Source of the DNA: an uncultured Bacteroides sp.
Lineage (GTDB): Bacteria > Bacteroidota > Bacteroidia > Bacteroidales > Bacteroidaceae
Length of the DNA stretch: 64,000 bases
Assembly (NCBI GenBank): GCA_949296575.1
Contig: CASFPE010000007.1
Location: 40,807 to 104,806 of the forward strand
Reading direction: 5' to 3'
Made by a program: the position numbers and the translations under genes. This document shows, piece by piece, positions 1 to 8,476 of this stretch (its first letter is position 1; every line of letters starts with the position of its first letter). The notes under the pieces were generated by a model. It worked only from the letters and a program-made list of their open reading frames with translations, had not been told where the DNA came from and did not search any database.

Positions 1-377
1 ATGCCGTCGGTTTGCAGTTCCACAATCACTTTCTTCCGGCTGTTTTTGTAGTCATAGGGGCATGCGGCATCGAAAGCGCAGTAGCCGTTGAAAGGGGAAT
101 TGCCCACAATCAGCCCGCCGTAGCCCAAATAGAGGTTGTATTTGTTGACGGAAAACGTTTTTCCCGTGCTGGTGATGCCTGTGCAAGTGTCGTTGGTGTT
201 CTTTCGGATGGAAATATATTGGTTGGGCGTGCGGATGTCCACGTAGGGGGCTTGCACCAAGCTGCATGAGAAGTTGACCGGGAAGTCGGGCAAGCTGGAG
301 TCGAACATCGTGCCTTCGCAGCCGCACAGCAGCAGCAGGGCGGCGAGGGGCTTGAGGAGGGTTCGGGAAATGTGCAT
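1..377 (-). CDS. Rieske-like lipoprotein, partial (C-terminus off the left edge)
   Basis: The start is the ATG at 377-375 on the minus strand; the frame is open to the window edge, giving about 125 residues. Residues 1-20 form a lipoprotein signal with a hydrophobic leucine run ending in LCGC, so Cys20 would be lipidated. Further on, YCAFDAACPYD resembles the first ligand region of Rieske-like domains seen in small Bacteroidetes lipoproteins; the second Cys/His pair would lie beyond the edge. It follows argH by 61 nt and may be in the same transcript. The Rieske assignment is inference from a partial motif. Confidence 0.6.
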   Translation of the reverse strand, partial: MHISRTLLKPLAALLLLCGCEGTMFDSSLPDFPVNFSCSLVQAPYVDIRTPNQYISIRKNTNDTCTGITSTGKTFSVNKYNLYLGYGGLIVGNSPFNGYCAFDAACPYDYKNSRKKVIVELQTDG

Positions 378-438
378 GGTTTGAATCCTTTTTTCTTCTT
401 GAAACGATGCTTTGCTGTCTTTTATTATGCCGCGCCGC

Positions 439-1776
439 TTATTTCAGCAATTCCTCCTCTGCCTGGGCGGCTTGGCCGAAATGGAACGCTTGCAAAGCCT
501 GTTCCATCAGTTGGCGTATCTGGCCGTTGCACAAGTTCCCGATGCTTCCTTCGTGGGTGTGGCGGATGTTCTTGTCGGGCGCGAAGCGGCCGGCCTCTAT
601 GTCGAGCCCCACTTTCTTGTAGGCATCGCGGAAAGGCATCCCTTCCTGCACCAGGCGGTTCACTTCCTCCACGCTGAACATCAGGTCGTAGCGGCTGTCG
701 TCCAAGATGTTCGGGTTCACCTTTATCTCGCGGATGATGTAGGCAGCGATGTCTAAGCAGTCCTTCAGTTCGCGGAAGGCGGGGATATACACTTCTTTGG
801 TGATTTGCAAGTCGCGGAAATAGCCGGACGGCAGATTGTTGCACACCATCATGATTTGCTGGGGAAGCGCCTGTATCTTGTTGCACTTGGCGCGTATCAG
901 TTCAAACACGTCCGGGTTCTTCTTGTGGGGCATGATGCTGGAGCCTGTGGTGCAGTCGTCGGGAAGTTTGATGAAACCGAAGTTCTGGCTGTTGAACAGG
1001 CAGGCGTCGTAGGCCAGCTTTGCCAATGTCCCTGCGATGGTGGCCAGCGCGAAAGCCATGTTGCGCTCCATCTTCCCGCGTCCCATCTGGGCATAGACCA
1101 CGTTGTAGTTGAGCGTGCTGAAGCCTAACAGGCGGGTGGTCATCGTGCGGTCCAGGGGGAAAGACGAGCCATAGCCGGCTGCCGAGCCTAAAGGATTCTT
1201 GTCGCACATCCGGTAAGCGGCGAGCAGGAATGCCATGTCGTCCACCAAGCTTTCCGCGTAGGCCCCGAACCACAGCCCGAACGATGAGGGCATGGCAACT
1301 TGCAGGTGTGTGTATCCCGGCATGAGGATGCCTTTGTTTTTTTCGCTTTGCTCCATCAAGGCATCAAACAGTTGCTGCACCGCTTCCGCCGTTTCGCGGA
1401 TTTTTGCCCGTGTGAACAGCTTCAGGTCCAGGAGAACCTGGTCGTTGCGTGAGCGTCCGCTGTGTATCTTTTTGCCGATGTCGCCCAATTTCCGGGTGAG
1501 CAGCAGTTCTATCTGCGAATGCACGTCCTCCACGCCTTCCTCTATCCGGAAGCGGCCTTCCTGTATCGTGGCGTAGATTTCTTTCAGCCCCTCGTGCAGC
1601 ACTTCTAATTCTTCGGCCTTTAGCAAGCCGATTTTCTCCAGCATTTTGATGTGCGCGATGGAGCCTAACACGTCGTAGGGCGCCAGGAACACGTCTAATT
1701 CCTTGTCGGAACCGATGGTGAATGTTTCAATCGCCTTGTTGACGGTGCTGTTCTTGTCCCAAAGTTTCTGTGCCAT
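439..1776 (-). CDS. argH: Argininosuccinate lyase
   Basis: Final step of arginine synthesis: argininosuccinate is split into arginine and fumarate by a cytoplasmic homotetramer. The 445-residue length is normal for the family. SGRSRND (about 106-112) is the conserved region 1 of the argininosuccinate lyase branch, and GSSIMPHKKNPD (278-289) is the fumarase/aspartase superfamily signature containing the catalytic serine. GYTHLQ at 154-159 is also typical. The ATG at 1776 fits the usual N-terminus (MAQKLWDKN). It lies 18 nt downstream of the SRPBCC gene, so the two are probably cotranscribed. No other arg genes are in view. Confidence 0.97.
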   Translation of the reverse strand: MAQKLWDKNSTVNKAIETFTIGSDKELDVFLAPYDVLGSIAHIKMLEKIGLLKAEELEVLHEGLKEIYATIQEGRFRIEEGVEDVHSQIELLLTRKLGDIGKKIHSGRSRNDQVLLDLKLFTRAKIRETAEAVQQLFDALMEQSEKNKGILMPGYTHLQVAMPSSFGLWFGAYAESLVDDMAFLLAAYRMCDKNPLGSAAGYGSSFPLDRTMTTRLLGFSTLNYNVVYAQMGRGKMERNMAFALATIAGTLAKLAYDACLFNSQNFGFIKLPDDCTTGSSIMPHKKNPDVFELIRAKCNKIQALPQQIMMVCNNLPSGYFRDLQITKEVYIPAFRELKDCLDIAAYIIREIKVNPNILDDSRYDLMFSVEEVNRLVQEGMPFRDAYKKVGLDIEAGRFAPDKNIRHTHEGSIGNLCNGQIRQLMEQALQAFHFGQAAQAEEELLK

Positions 1777-1794
1777 ATCTTGTTGCCGTGGGGG

Positions 1795-2205
1795 TTAATA
1801 AGTGATGACGGAAAGCATTTCAGCCATTTTGTCCAGACCGTCTTGCAGGGGCTTCTGCACCATGCCTTTGATGAAAGGGTTCAATTCTGCCTTCAACGTC
1901 AGCTTGATTTTGCATTCGTCCTCGCCCAGCGGGACAATCTGTATCCACAAGTTGAAGGGCAGGGGCGCGTCCACGCTTTCAAATTTGACGCATTTTTCAG
2001 GTTCCCTGTCAACAATCCTGAGCGCGATTTTGCCTACCGGCGACATGCTGAAGCGGACGCTGTCCGTGTCGAATTCGAAGCCGCTGACCTTGTCTTGCGG
2101 GATTTTGTCGGCAACGCTGCTCAGGTTGGACAAGTCGGATACTTTGTCATACACCCTTGTCTGGCTGTAGGGTATGGTCTTTATCTTGCTTTCAAAGTGG
2201 GTCAT
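1795..2205 (-). CDS. SRPBCC (START-like) family protein
   Basis: A 136-residue protein with the alternating strands and long C-terminal amphipathic helix (about 115-136) of the SRPBCC/polyketide-cyclase fold, which binds hydrophobic ligands. No catalytic residues can be assigned. I chose the internal ATG at 2205 (MTHFESK), not the ATG at 2265, because the extra 20 residues would be read through the hairpin at 2225-2257 and do not resemble a domain. It sits between pyrE and argH on the same strand. Substrate and role are unknown; this small protein often travels with housekeeping genes in Bacteroidales. Confidence 0.75.
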   Translation of the reverse strand: MTHFESKIKTIPYSQTRVYDKVSDLSNLSSVADKIPQDKVSGFEFDTDSVRFSMSPVGKIALRIVDREPEKCVKFESVDAPLPFNLWIQIVPLGEDECKIKLTLKAELNPFIKGMVQKPLQDGLDKMAEMLSVITY

Positions 2206-2224
2206 AATGGAATTTGCGGATAAG

Positions 2225-2257
2225 AATAAGTCATATCCGGGAGGGATATGACTTATT
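2225..2257 (-). terminator. Perfect 14-bp stem hairpin between pyrE and the SRPBCC gene
   Basis: The arms at 2225-2238 and 2244-2257 are exact inverted complements (AATAAGTCATATCC and its complement) with a 5-nt loop. It lies 28 nt past the pyrE stop and 20 nt before the next start. There is no long T-run on the minus-strand side, so it could be a terminator, an attenuator, or a processing and stabilising hairpin within one transcript. The structure is certain; the role is inferred. Confidence 0.6.
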
Positions 2258-2284
2258 GATGTCAAAGATTGTATGATTTGGATT

Positions 2285-2923
2285 CTATTTGCTGATGTCC
2301 CAGTTGGCCGGGTCTTTTCTCCATACTTTCAGGATTTCCACATCTTTTTCGGTGATGTACCCTGTTTTCAAGGCCACTTCGAGTACGGCTTCGTAATTGG
2401 TCAGGGTAATCAAGTTCACTTTTGCGTTCTTGAAAGCTTGCACAGCGACGTCGAAGCCATAGGTGAAAGAAGCAATCATCCCGATGACTTCGCATCCGTC
2501 TCGGCGGATGGCTTCCACGGCTTTCAGGCTGCTTCCCCCTGTCGACACGAGGTCTTCCACTACGACGACTTTCATGCCGGGGCGGAGTTCTCCTTCAATC
2601 AGGTTTTCCAACCCGTGGTCTTTGGGTGTGGAACGCACATAGACGAAAGGAAGGTTCAGTTCATCGGCCACGAGCGCGCCTTGCGGGATGGCTCCGGTTG
2701 CCACGCCGGCAATGGCATCTGCTTGCCCGAAGTTCTCCAGAATCAGCCGTGCGATTTCGATTTTCACGAAATTGCGCAGCGACGGGTAAGAGAGCGTTTT
2801 GCGGTTGTCGCAATAGAACGGGGATTTCCACCCGGACGCCCATGTGAACGGATTGGCCGGCTGGAGCTTGATGGCTTTGATTTTTAGCAGTTTCTCTGCG
2901 AACAGTCTTTCCAAGTTTTTCAT
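2285..2923 (-). CDS. pyrE: Orotate phosphoribosyltransferase
   Basis: Converts orotate and PRPP to orotidine 5'-phosphate in pyrimidine synthesis; cytoplasmic dimer. The 212-residue length is standard. The PRPP-binding signature VVVVEDLVSTGGS lies near residues 119-131, and the N-terminal substrate loop with WASGWKSPFYCDNR is intact. It has its own promoter-like sequence (2948-2979) and is followed by a strong hairpin. The start at 2923 (MKNLERLFAEKLL) matches the family N-terminus. Confidence 0.96.
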   Translation of the reverse strand: MKNLERLFAEKLLKIKAIKLQPANPFTWASGWKSPFYCDNRKTLSYPSLRNFVKIEIARLILENFGQADAIAGVATGAIPQGALVADELNLPFVYVRSTPKDHGLENLIEGELRPGMKVVVVEDLVSTGGSSLKAVEAIRRDGCEVIGMIASFTYGFDVAVQAFKNAKVNLITLTNYEAVLEVALKTGYITEKDVEILKVWRKDPANWDISK

Positions 2924-2947
2924 AAATGACCTTCAATTTAGACCATG

Positions 2948-2979
2948 CAAAAATATAGAAATGGATTGAATTGGTGAAA
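2948..2979 (-). promoter_or_regulatory. Bacteroidetes-type promoter for pyrE
   Basis: On the minus strand TATTTTTG (2955-2948) fits the -7 consensus TAnnTTTG exactly. A TTTC at 2979-2976, one mismatch from the -33 TTTG, precedes it with a 20-nt spacer. The predicted start would leave a leader of roughly 20 nt before the pyrE ATG. Assigned by consensus only. Confidence 0.5.
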
Positions 2980-3023
2980 TCCGTGTGGCAGAATTTTTAA
3001 AATTTATGTTTGGGCGGCTTTGT

Positions 3024-3716
3024 TTATACGGCGGCAAGGGTGAGCATGCTTATCCGGGTTCCTTTTGCTTTGATGATTTCGGAAGCGCATGAAAGGAGGG
3101 TGGCGCCCGTTGTCAGCACGTCGTCGACCAGCAGGATGTGCTTCCCCTCCAGATCTTCCTCGTTTCTGACGGCAAAGATTCCCTGCACGGCTTCCAGTCT
3201 TTCCCATGCGCTTTTCTTTGTCTGGGTGGAGTTGTTGCCAATCCTGTACACGGCATCTGTGTTGACAGGTATTTGTGTGACTTCCGATATGCCGCGTGCA
3301 ATCCATTCGCTTTGGTTATAGCCGCGTTGCTTTAGCCGTGCAGGGTGGAGCGGCACAGGAATGACAAGGTCGATGCCCTCGAAAAACCCGTCGGGCAGGA
3401 GGTTGTGTGCCGCATGCCGTCCCATCACTTTCCCCGCTTCTTTCCTCCCGTGGTATTTGATTTCGAAAAGAATCTTGTCGAAATTGCTTCCTTTGGCGTA
3501 ATGGAAGTAGGATGCGGCCTTTTCTATGGGGAGCTTTCCCCAGAAACGTTTCTCTATTTCCTGTGCTGCGTCAGGGAACATGTTCCGGATTTTGGGCAGT
3601 TCTTGCAGGCATTGCATGCACAGGCATTCTTCGCTGGCAGCGAGGGCGTTGCCGCACACGATGCAGCATGGCGGGAAGCATAAGCGGATGAAGCTGTCAA
3701 GGATGTTGTGTTTCAT
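3024..3716 (-). CDS. comF: ComF family phosphoribosyltransferase-like protein
   Basis: About 230 residues from the ATG at 3716. The N-terminus has a four-cysteine zinc ribbon (FPPCCIVCGNAL...CLCMQC, about residues 12-39). The C-terminal half holds a PRTase-like domain with LLVDDVLTTGATL near residues 192-204. ComF proteins take part in uptake or processing of transforming DNA in competent bacteria, but most non-competent genomes also carry one, so the role here is unclear. The start overlaps the end of recX by 20 nt, which supports translational coupling. A longer frame reaching 3776 would overlap recX by 80 nt and lacks family support. Confidence 0.9.
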   Translation of the reverse strand: MKHNILDSFIRLCFPPCCIVCGNALAASEECLCMQCLQELPKIRNMFPDAAQEIEKRFWGKLPIEKAASYFHYAKGSNFDKILFEIKYHGRKEAGKVMGRHAAHNLLPDGFFEGIDLVIPVPLHPARLKQRGYNQSEWIARGISEVTQIPVNTDAVYRIGNNSTQTKKSAWERLEAVQGIFAVRNEEDLEGKHILLVDDVLTTGATLLSCASEIIKAKGTRISMLTLAAV

Positions 3717-4176
3717 GGCCGTCGGGGCGGATGCATTTGTAGATGATGCCGGGTTCAAATCCCCTGCTGGCGGCAAAGCGCATCAGCTTTTGGTTCAGTT
3801 CGTAGGCATTCCGGGCTTTGATGGTTTTCCTTTTGCTCTCCAGCAGTGCAGACAGCATCCGTTCATATTCTTGCGGGTCGATTTGTTCCGACAAGCATTT
3901 TGAAATGGTGTCTTGCGGGATGTTTTTCGCAGCCAAGGCGTATGCTATTTTGGTGCGTCCCCATTTGCTGAGCAGCTTTTCGTTGGCAAAGCAGCGGCAA
4001 TACCTTTCTTCATCGATGTATTTCTCCTCCACCAAGTGTTGGATGATAGAGGGGATGGCTTCTGCTTCGGCTCCCCAATCGGATAGTTTCCGGGTGACTT
4101 CCGAAATGCAATGTTCGGCCACGGAACAATACGCCGCAGCCTTGCTCATGGCTTCTTGTTTGCTTATGTTCTTCAT
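3697..4176 (-). CDS. recX: Regulatory protein RecX
   Basis: A 159-residue RecX-family protein built of three-helix repeats; RecX binds RecA filaments and limits recombination and the SOS response. The recognisable features are YCSVAEHC near the N-terminus, YIDEERYCRCFANEKLLSKW in the middle with the KWG turn, and the C-terminal helical repeat. It overlaps prmC by 4 nt upstream and comF downstream, so prmC-recX-comF looks like one transcript. recA is not in the window. Confidence 0.9.
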   Translation of the reverse strand: MKNISKQEAMSKAAAYCSVAEHCISEVTRKLSDWGAEAEAIPSIIQHLVEEKYIDEERYCRCFANEKLLSKWGRTKIAYALAAKNIPQDTISKCLSEQIDPQEYERMLSALLESKRKTIKARNAYELNQKLMRFAASRGFEPGIIYKCIRPDGHETQHP

Positions 4177-5012
4177 CTTATGGCTGTTACAATTCTGTCG
4201 TTGTTGTAAAGGTCTTTGACGACCTTGATTTGGACATATCCTAAATCCTGCAGCAATCGTGCGGTCTCTTTTCCGAACATCTGGTTTATCTCAAAGTAGA
4301 GTTTCCCGCCGGGGGGCAAGTGGTTTAGCCCTAATTTCCCGATGGCTTCGTAAAACAGGAGCGGTGTTGAGTCGGGCACGAAGAGGGCAATTCCCGGTTC
4401 CCAGCCCAAAACATTGGCGTCCATTGCGTTTTTCTCTTTTTCAGTGACATAAGGCGGGTTGCTGGCAATGATGTCCCATTTCGTGTCTGGCGGGAGTGTG
4501 CATCGAAGAAGGTCCATTTGTTTGAAGGAAATGTCGGCATGGAGGCGTTGCGCGTTCCCTTTTGCCACTTCCAGCGCTGCTTCGGAGATGTCCCATGCTT
4601 CTATCTGCGCTGTTGGCATGTTCAAGCCCAAAGTGATGGCAATGCACCCGCTTCCGGTTCCTGCGTCCAATATTTTAAGTCCTTTTTCTGTGTTGCCGCT
4701 CAAGATGCAATCCACTAATTCAGCTGTTTCCGGCCTCGGTATCAATACATTCTTGTTGACTTTGAACATCCGCCCGTGGAACCATGCTTCCCCGATGACG
4801 TATTGCAATGGCTCGTGATGGAGCAGCCGTGACACAATCTCATGCAGGATGTCGCGCTGTTTTTCCGATAATTTAATATCTTTGCCCGCATAATAGTCCA
4901 GGATGTTGAAGTGGAATACGTCAGTGGCAATGATTTTCGTCATCGCCTTTATCTCGCTGCCGGGATAAAGGCCGGAAAGCCGGTTCTGTATGTATTGAAT
5001 CATTTCTTGCAT
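4173..5012 (-). CDS. prmC: Peptide chain release factor N5-glutamine methyltransferase
   Basis: Methylates the glutamine of the GGQ motif in release factors RF1/RF2 using SAM. The 279-residue protein has an N-terminal helical domain, the SAM-binding segment LKILDAGTGSGCIAITLGLN and the catalytic NPPYV motif (ASNPPYVTEKE) diagnostic of N5-glutamine methyltransferases. Only 20 nt separate its ATG from the divergent ribD ATG. On the minus strand TACTTTTG (5024-5017), a perfect -7 match, ends four bases before the ATG; if it is used, the transcript would be nearly leaderless. First gene of prmC-recX-comF. Confidence 0.95.
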   Translation of the reverse strand: MQEMIQYIQNRLSGLYPGSEIKAMTKIIATDVFHFNILDYYAGKDIKLSEKQRDILHEIVSRLLHHEPLQYVIGEAWFHGRMFKVNKNVLIPRPETAELVDCILSGNTEKGLKILDAGTGSGCIAITLGLNMPTAQIEAWDISEAALEVAKGNAQRLHADISFKQMDLLRCTLPPDTKWDIIASNPPYVTEKEKNAMDANVLGWEPGIALFVPDSTPLLFYEAIGKLGLNHLPPGGKLYFEINQMFGKETARLLQDLGYVQIKVVKDLYNNDRIVTAIR

Positions 5013-5032
5013 GCTGCAAAAGTAGTTTTTTT

Positions 5033-6148
5033 ATGGATACAATCAGAGAAGACGAACAATATATTGCGCGTTGCATCCAGTTGGCAAAGAATGGCATCTG
5101 CCATGTTGCTCCCAATCCGATGGTCGGTGCTGTGGTTGTGCGTGACGGGAAAATCATCGGGGAAGGTTACCATGTGCGTTGCGGGGAAAGCCATGCCGAA
5201 GTCCATGCGATTGCTTCCGTGAAAGACCCTTCTTTGCTGGCATCTTCCACATTGTATGTCAGCCTGGAACCTTGCGCCCATTATGGGAAGACGCCGCCTT
5301 GCGCTAAGTTGATTATAGAGAAACGGATTCCACGTGTGGTGGTGGGTTGCATGGACCCGTTTTCATTGGTGGCGGGCCGTGGCATCCGCATGCTTCGCGA
5401 TGCGGGGGTAGAGGTGAGAACTGGTGTGCTTGAGGAGGAATGCCGCCGGTTGATTCGCCGGTTCACCGTGTTCAACACGCGGAAACGTCCGTATGTGGTG
5501 CTGAAATGGGCGGAATCTGCGGATGGTTTCTTGGACAGGCACAGGGCAGGAGGCCGTCCGGTGCAGTTATCTTCGTTCTTCACAAAGATGCTGGCTCACA
5601 AACGGCGGAGTGAAGTGGACGCAATACTTGTGGGCACGCGGACTGCTTTGCTTGACGACCCTTCGCTGACTGTGCGGGACTGGGCAGGCAAACATCCGTT
5701 GCGGGTGGTGATAGACAAAGAACGGGCTTTGCCATCGTCCCTTCAATTGTTTGCTGATGGCCATCCTACGTTGTGCGTCACTTCGCGGGCGGTGCCTTCG
5801 GAAGGCAGCACGGAATACGTGCAACTTGATTTCTCCCGGGACATTCTTCCGCAATTGTTGCCTGTGTTGCATGAACGCGGCCTGCAAACCTTGTTGGTGG
5901 AAGGCGGGGCGCAGTTGTTGCAGTCGTTCATAGATGCACGGCTATGGGATGAAGCTTATGTGGAGAAAGCGCCCGTTTTGTTGTCGTCCGGGGTCAAAGC
6001 ACCTTTGTTGGACGGTGCGGTGCTGCAATCGATGGAGCGTTGGCACGGACGGTGGGTTGCTTGTTATTCGCAGGCAAGCGATGCTTTGACAGGAAAGCAA
6101 GAGGGCAGCAACAGGAAAGCGGTTTGCGGGTGCGGAACAGGCTATTGA
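5033..6148 (+). CDS. ribD: Bifunctional riboflavin deaminase/reductase
   Basis: Catalyses the second and third steps of riboflavin synthesis: deamination of the diaminopyrimidine, then ribosyl side-chain reduction. The N-terminal cytidine-deaminase-like domain shows zinc ligands in HAE (54-56) and PCAHYGKTPPC (80-90). The C-terminal reductase domain (about 150-355) has LVGTRTALLDDPSLTVR and a LLVEGGAQLLQSF segment. Length of 371 is normal. It is divergent from prmC with a 20-nt gap. A perfect -7 element TATCTTTG at 4877-4884, inside prmC, may serve it, leaving a leader of about 140 nt. The last ~30 residues look poorly conserved. Confidence 0.95.
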   Translation: MDTIREDEQYIARCIQLAKNGICHVAPNPMVGAVVVRDGKIIGEGYHVRCGESHAEVHAIASVKDPSLLASSTLYVSLEPCAHYGKTPPCAKLIIEKRIPRVVVGCMDPFSLVAGRGIRMLRDAGVEVRTGVLEEECRRLIRRFTVFNTRKRPYVVLKWAESADGFLDRHRAGGRPVQLSSFFTKMLAHKRRSEVDAILVGTRTALLDDPSLTVRDWAGKHPLRVVIDKERALPSSLQLFADGHPTLCVTSRAVPSEGSTEYVQLDFSRDILPQLLPVLHERGLQTLLVEGGAQLLQSFIDARLWDEAYVEKAPVLLSSGVKAPLLDGAVLQSMERWHGRWVACYSQASDALTGKQEGSNRKAVCGCGTGY

Positions 6149-6228
6149 GATTGGAAAGGACTGATTTATATCGAATTCACGTTAAATGGGCGGTGGCTTA
6201 CCTATAAATTTATATAAATCTTATTTTG

Positions 6229-6263
6229 TTTGTTCCTGTTCGTAAAAAATGTTCCTATTTTTG
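6229..6263 (+). promoter_or_regulatory. Promoter for the DUF6242-type lipoprotein gene
   Basis: TATTTTTG at 6256-6263 matches the -7 consensus exactly. TTTG at 6229-6232 is a -33 candidate with a 23-nt spacer, slightly longer than ideal. The predicted start near 6270 leaves a leader of about 30 nt. The 150-nt gap after ribD supports an independent transcription unit. Confidence 0.5.
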
Positions 6264-6299
6264 CGACTTGCATGCTTAATTGAAGAATCTTTTTTTTGA

Positions 6300-7676
6300 A
6301 TGAGAACAAAAATATTGCCTTTATGTGTCCTCTCGTTGTTGATGCAAGGCGTTGCTGTTTCCTGCCTTGACGATAATGAATATACGTATAGCGACGAGGC
6401 GAACATCATGAGCTTTTCGATAGGCGACATAGAAACCGTGATTATTAATGGCGACGACACTACGACATTTGTAGTGGAGGGCGAAGATGTTTCATTTACC
6501 ATCGACCAGATAGGACGGCGGATTTACAATAATGATTCTTTGCCTTACCAGACCGATGTGCGGAAAGTGACAACTAGCATCAACTCTACGGCTCAATACA
6601 TCACTTATATTTTGCCGGATCGGAATGGCGAAGATTCTGTTTGCTTGTGGAGTTCAAGCGATTCATTGAATATGGCTTCGCCTCTGTCGCTCACGGTTTA
6701 TGCGCCGAGCGGCTTGTATAGCCGCATTTACGAAGTGCGGTTGAATGTGCATCAGGTAGATCCGGATTCATTGACTTGGCAAAAGATGGAAGGCACCGGT
6801 TATCCGGGCATGCAGATAAGCGGCAAGCAGAAAGCGGTATGTTGGGAGGGCCGTGTCTTTGTCTTTGCCGACAAGGAACCGCAAGTGGAAGTGGCTTCTA
6901 CCGAAGACGGCCGCACATGGACGCCACTGGTTTCGTTGAATGGGTTGGATGCAAAGGCCGATTATTCTTCTGTGCTGGCATTCCAAGGCCGTTTATGGTT
7001 GATTGCAGGCAATGAGGTGTATTCGTCTTTCAACGGTGTGGACTGGCGGAAAGAGCCGGTGCATGCAACGGGATTGGTGGCCGCTTTCTCGCATAAGCTG
7101 ATAGCTGTGGATAATGGAGAGTTCATAGAAGGAGTTCTTTCAGACGGAGCAGACTTGCAGTGGAACAGGAACGGTTCGCCTGTGCCTGAACATTTCCCGG
7201 ATGGCGGATACGCTTTTGCGCTGTCTCCTTTGAAAACCAATTATGCGATAGAGCAGTTGATATTGTTGGGCAAAGAGGATGACGGAGCGGTGGATGCCGA
7301 TTCTACGGTGATATGGACCAGCTATTCAGACGACAGCCGCTGGATTCGTTATGAAACAGAGTCGAACCATTGCCCTAATTTGAGCGACATGGGCATGATA
7401 TCCTATGATGATGCCTTGTATGTTTTCGGAGGCAAAGGCCGGCTTGACGGTGAGGAACTGGAGGCTTTCCAGTATTTTTATGAATCGCGGGATGATGGTT
7501 TGACATGGAAACCGGTGGAGGAACATTTCATGTTCCCGAGGGAATTGGTCGGAATGGCCCAATCATTTTCTTATGTGGTCGATTCAGAACATTATATTTG
7601 GATCATGCCGAGCGGCAATGCTGTTTTCTGGAAAGGGCGGTTGAACCGTTTGGGCTTTGACAAGACAAAGGAATAA
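6300..7676 (+). CDS. Lipoprotein with beta-propeller-like C-terminus (DUF6242-like)
   Basis: A 458-residue predicted lipoprotein. The signal ends VAVSC at Cys22, followed by an acidic stretch (LDDNEYTYSDE), a typical Bacteroidetes surface-lipoprotein pattern. Residues about 35-155 form a beta-rich N-terminal domain. Residues about 160-455 contain repeated W/F-rich strands (SFNGVDWRK, WIRYETESN, SRDDGLTWKPVE) like BNR/Kelch propeller blades. The overall form matches DUF6242 proteins of Bacteroidales as I remember them; function is unknown. Monocistronic by spacing (gap of about 75 nt to the next gene). Confidence 0.7.
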   Translation: MRTKILPLCVLSLLMQGVAVSCLDDNEYTYSDEANIMSFSIGDIETVIINGDDTTTFVVEGEDVSFTIDQIGRRIYNNDSLPYQTDVRKVTTSINSTAQYITYILPDRNGEDSVCLWSSSDSLNMASPLSLTVYAPSGLYSRIYEVRLNVHQVDPDSLTWQKMEGTGYPGMQISGKQKAVCWEGRVFVFADKEPQVEVASTEDGRTWTPLVSLNGLDAKADYSSVLAFQGRLWLIAGNEVYSSFNGVDWRKEPVHATGLVAAFSHKLIAVDNGEFIEGVLSDGADLQWNRNGSPVPEHFPDGGYAFALSPLKTNYAIEQLILLGKEDDGAVDADSTVIWTSYSDDSRWIRYETESNHCPNLSDMGMISYDDALYVFGGKGRLDGEELEAFQYFYESRDDGLTWKPVEEHFMFPRELVGMAQSFSYVVDSEHYIWIMPSGNAVFWKGRLNRLGFDKTKE

Positions 7677-7750
7677 ATGAATCATTGGCTATAATTTTTT
7701 TATGAATCGGGCGTTTTTAATGATAGAAGTTGTGGTTAAAAGTTACAGGA

Positions 7751-8458
7751 ATGGCATCTATTCATAAAACGTTCATATTTGTAATATTGATAGCAGTAGC
7801 AAACAATTATGCGAATGCCCAAGATGAGCAATACAAGATGGAGATTGGTGGAATGGCGGGAGGCTCTTTCTATATGGGAGATGCGAATTTCACGATGCCG
7901 TTCAAACATACAGGAATGATGGGAGGCATTTTGTGGAGATATAACTTTAATCCTCATATTGCCATGAAGGCGAATCTGGCGATGGGGCATATTTCCGGAA
8001 AGACGGAAGATGCAGCCACTGTTTTCCCTTATGGACGGCAAACAAGCTTCAGCAGGAACATTTACGACCTTGGAACGCAGTTTGAATGCAACTTTTGGGG
8101 CTATTCATGGGGAGAGAAGTTTAAAGGTTACCGCAGGTTCACGCCTTATATTGTAGGCGGAATAGGATTGACGTTTGCACCAGCTCCTTTGGAAAGGCTC
8201 TGCACGGTGAATTTCCCTTTGGGCGTAGGCTTGAAATATAAAATAGGCAGAAGGGTGAACCTTGGTTGCGAGTTCACGATGCGGTTCAGCCTTTCGGACA
8301 AGTTGGATGTGACGCAGGACGGCGGGCTGCATTTGAATGACCCTTACCAGATAAAGGGCAGCGGTTTCAAGAACAAGGATTGTTATTCGTTTACGGCCAT
8401 CTTCCTTACCTATGATATATTTAAGGTGTGCAAGGAGTGTAACCCCGGGGGAATGTAG
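7751..8458 (+). CDS. DUF6089-type outer-membrane protein
   Basis: A 235-residue secreted protein. Signal peptide about residues 1-23 ends ANAQD. The remainder is glycine- and aromatic-rich alternating sequence (GGMAGGSFYMGDANF, YIVGGIGLTFAPAPL) consistent with a small outer-membrane beta-barrel. In many Bacteroidales a gene of this type precedes uppS and bamA, as here. I chose ATG 7751 because the hydrophobic signal begins right after MASIHK; the alternative at 7730 adds seven residues. Exact role is unknown; the context suggests outer-membrane assembly. Confidence 0.75.
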   Translation: MASIHKTFIFVILIAVANNYANAQDEQYKMEIGGMAGGSFYMGDANFTMPFKHTGMMGGILWRYNFNPHIAMKANLAMGHISGKTEDAATVFPYGRQTSFSRNIYDLGTQFECNFWGYSWGEKFKGYRRFTPYIVGGIGLTFAPAPLERLCTVNFPLGVGLKYKIGRRVNLGCEFTMRFSLSDKLDVTQDGGLHLNDPYQIKGSGFKNKDCYSFTAIFLTYDIFKVCKECNPGGM

Positions 8459-8476
8459 GACAATTAAAGAAATGGT

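Noticed and set aside
3749..3762. GGTTCAAATCCC, resembling a tRNA T-arm
   Set aside because: It falls inside recX codons and no cloverleaf acceptor or anticodon stems fit around it.
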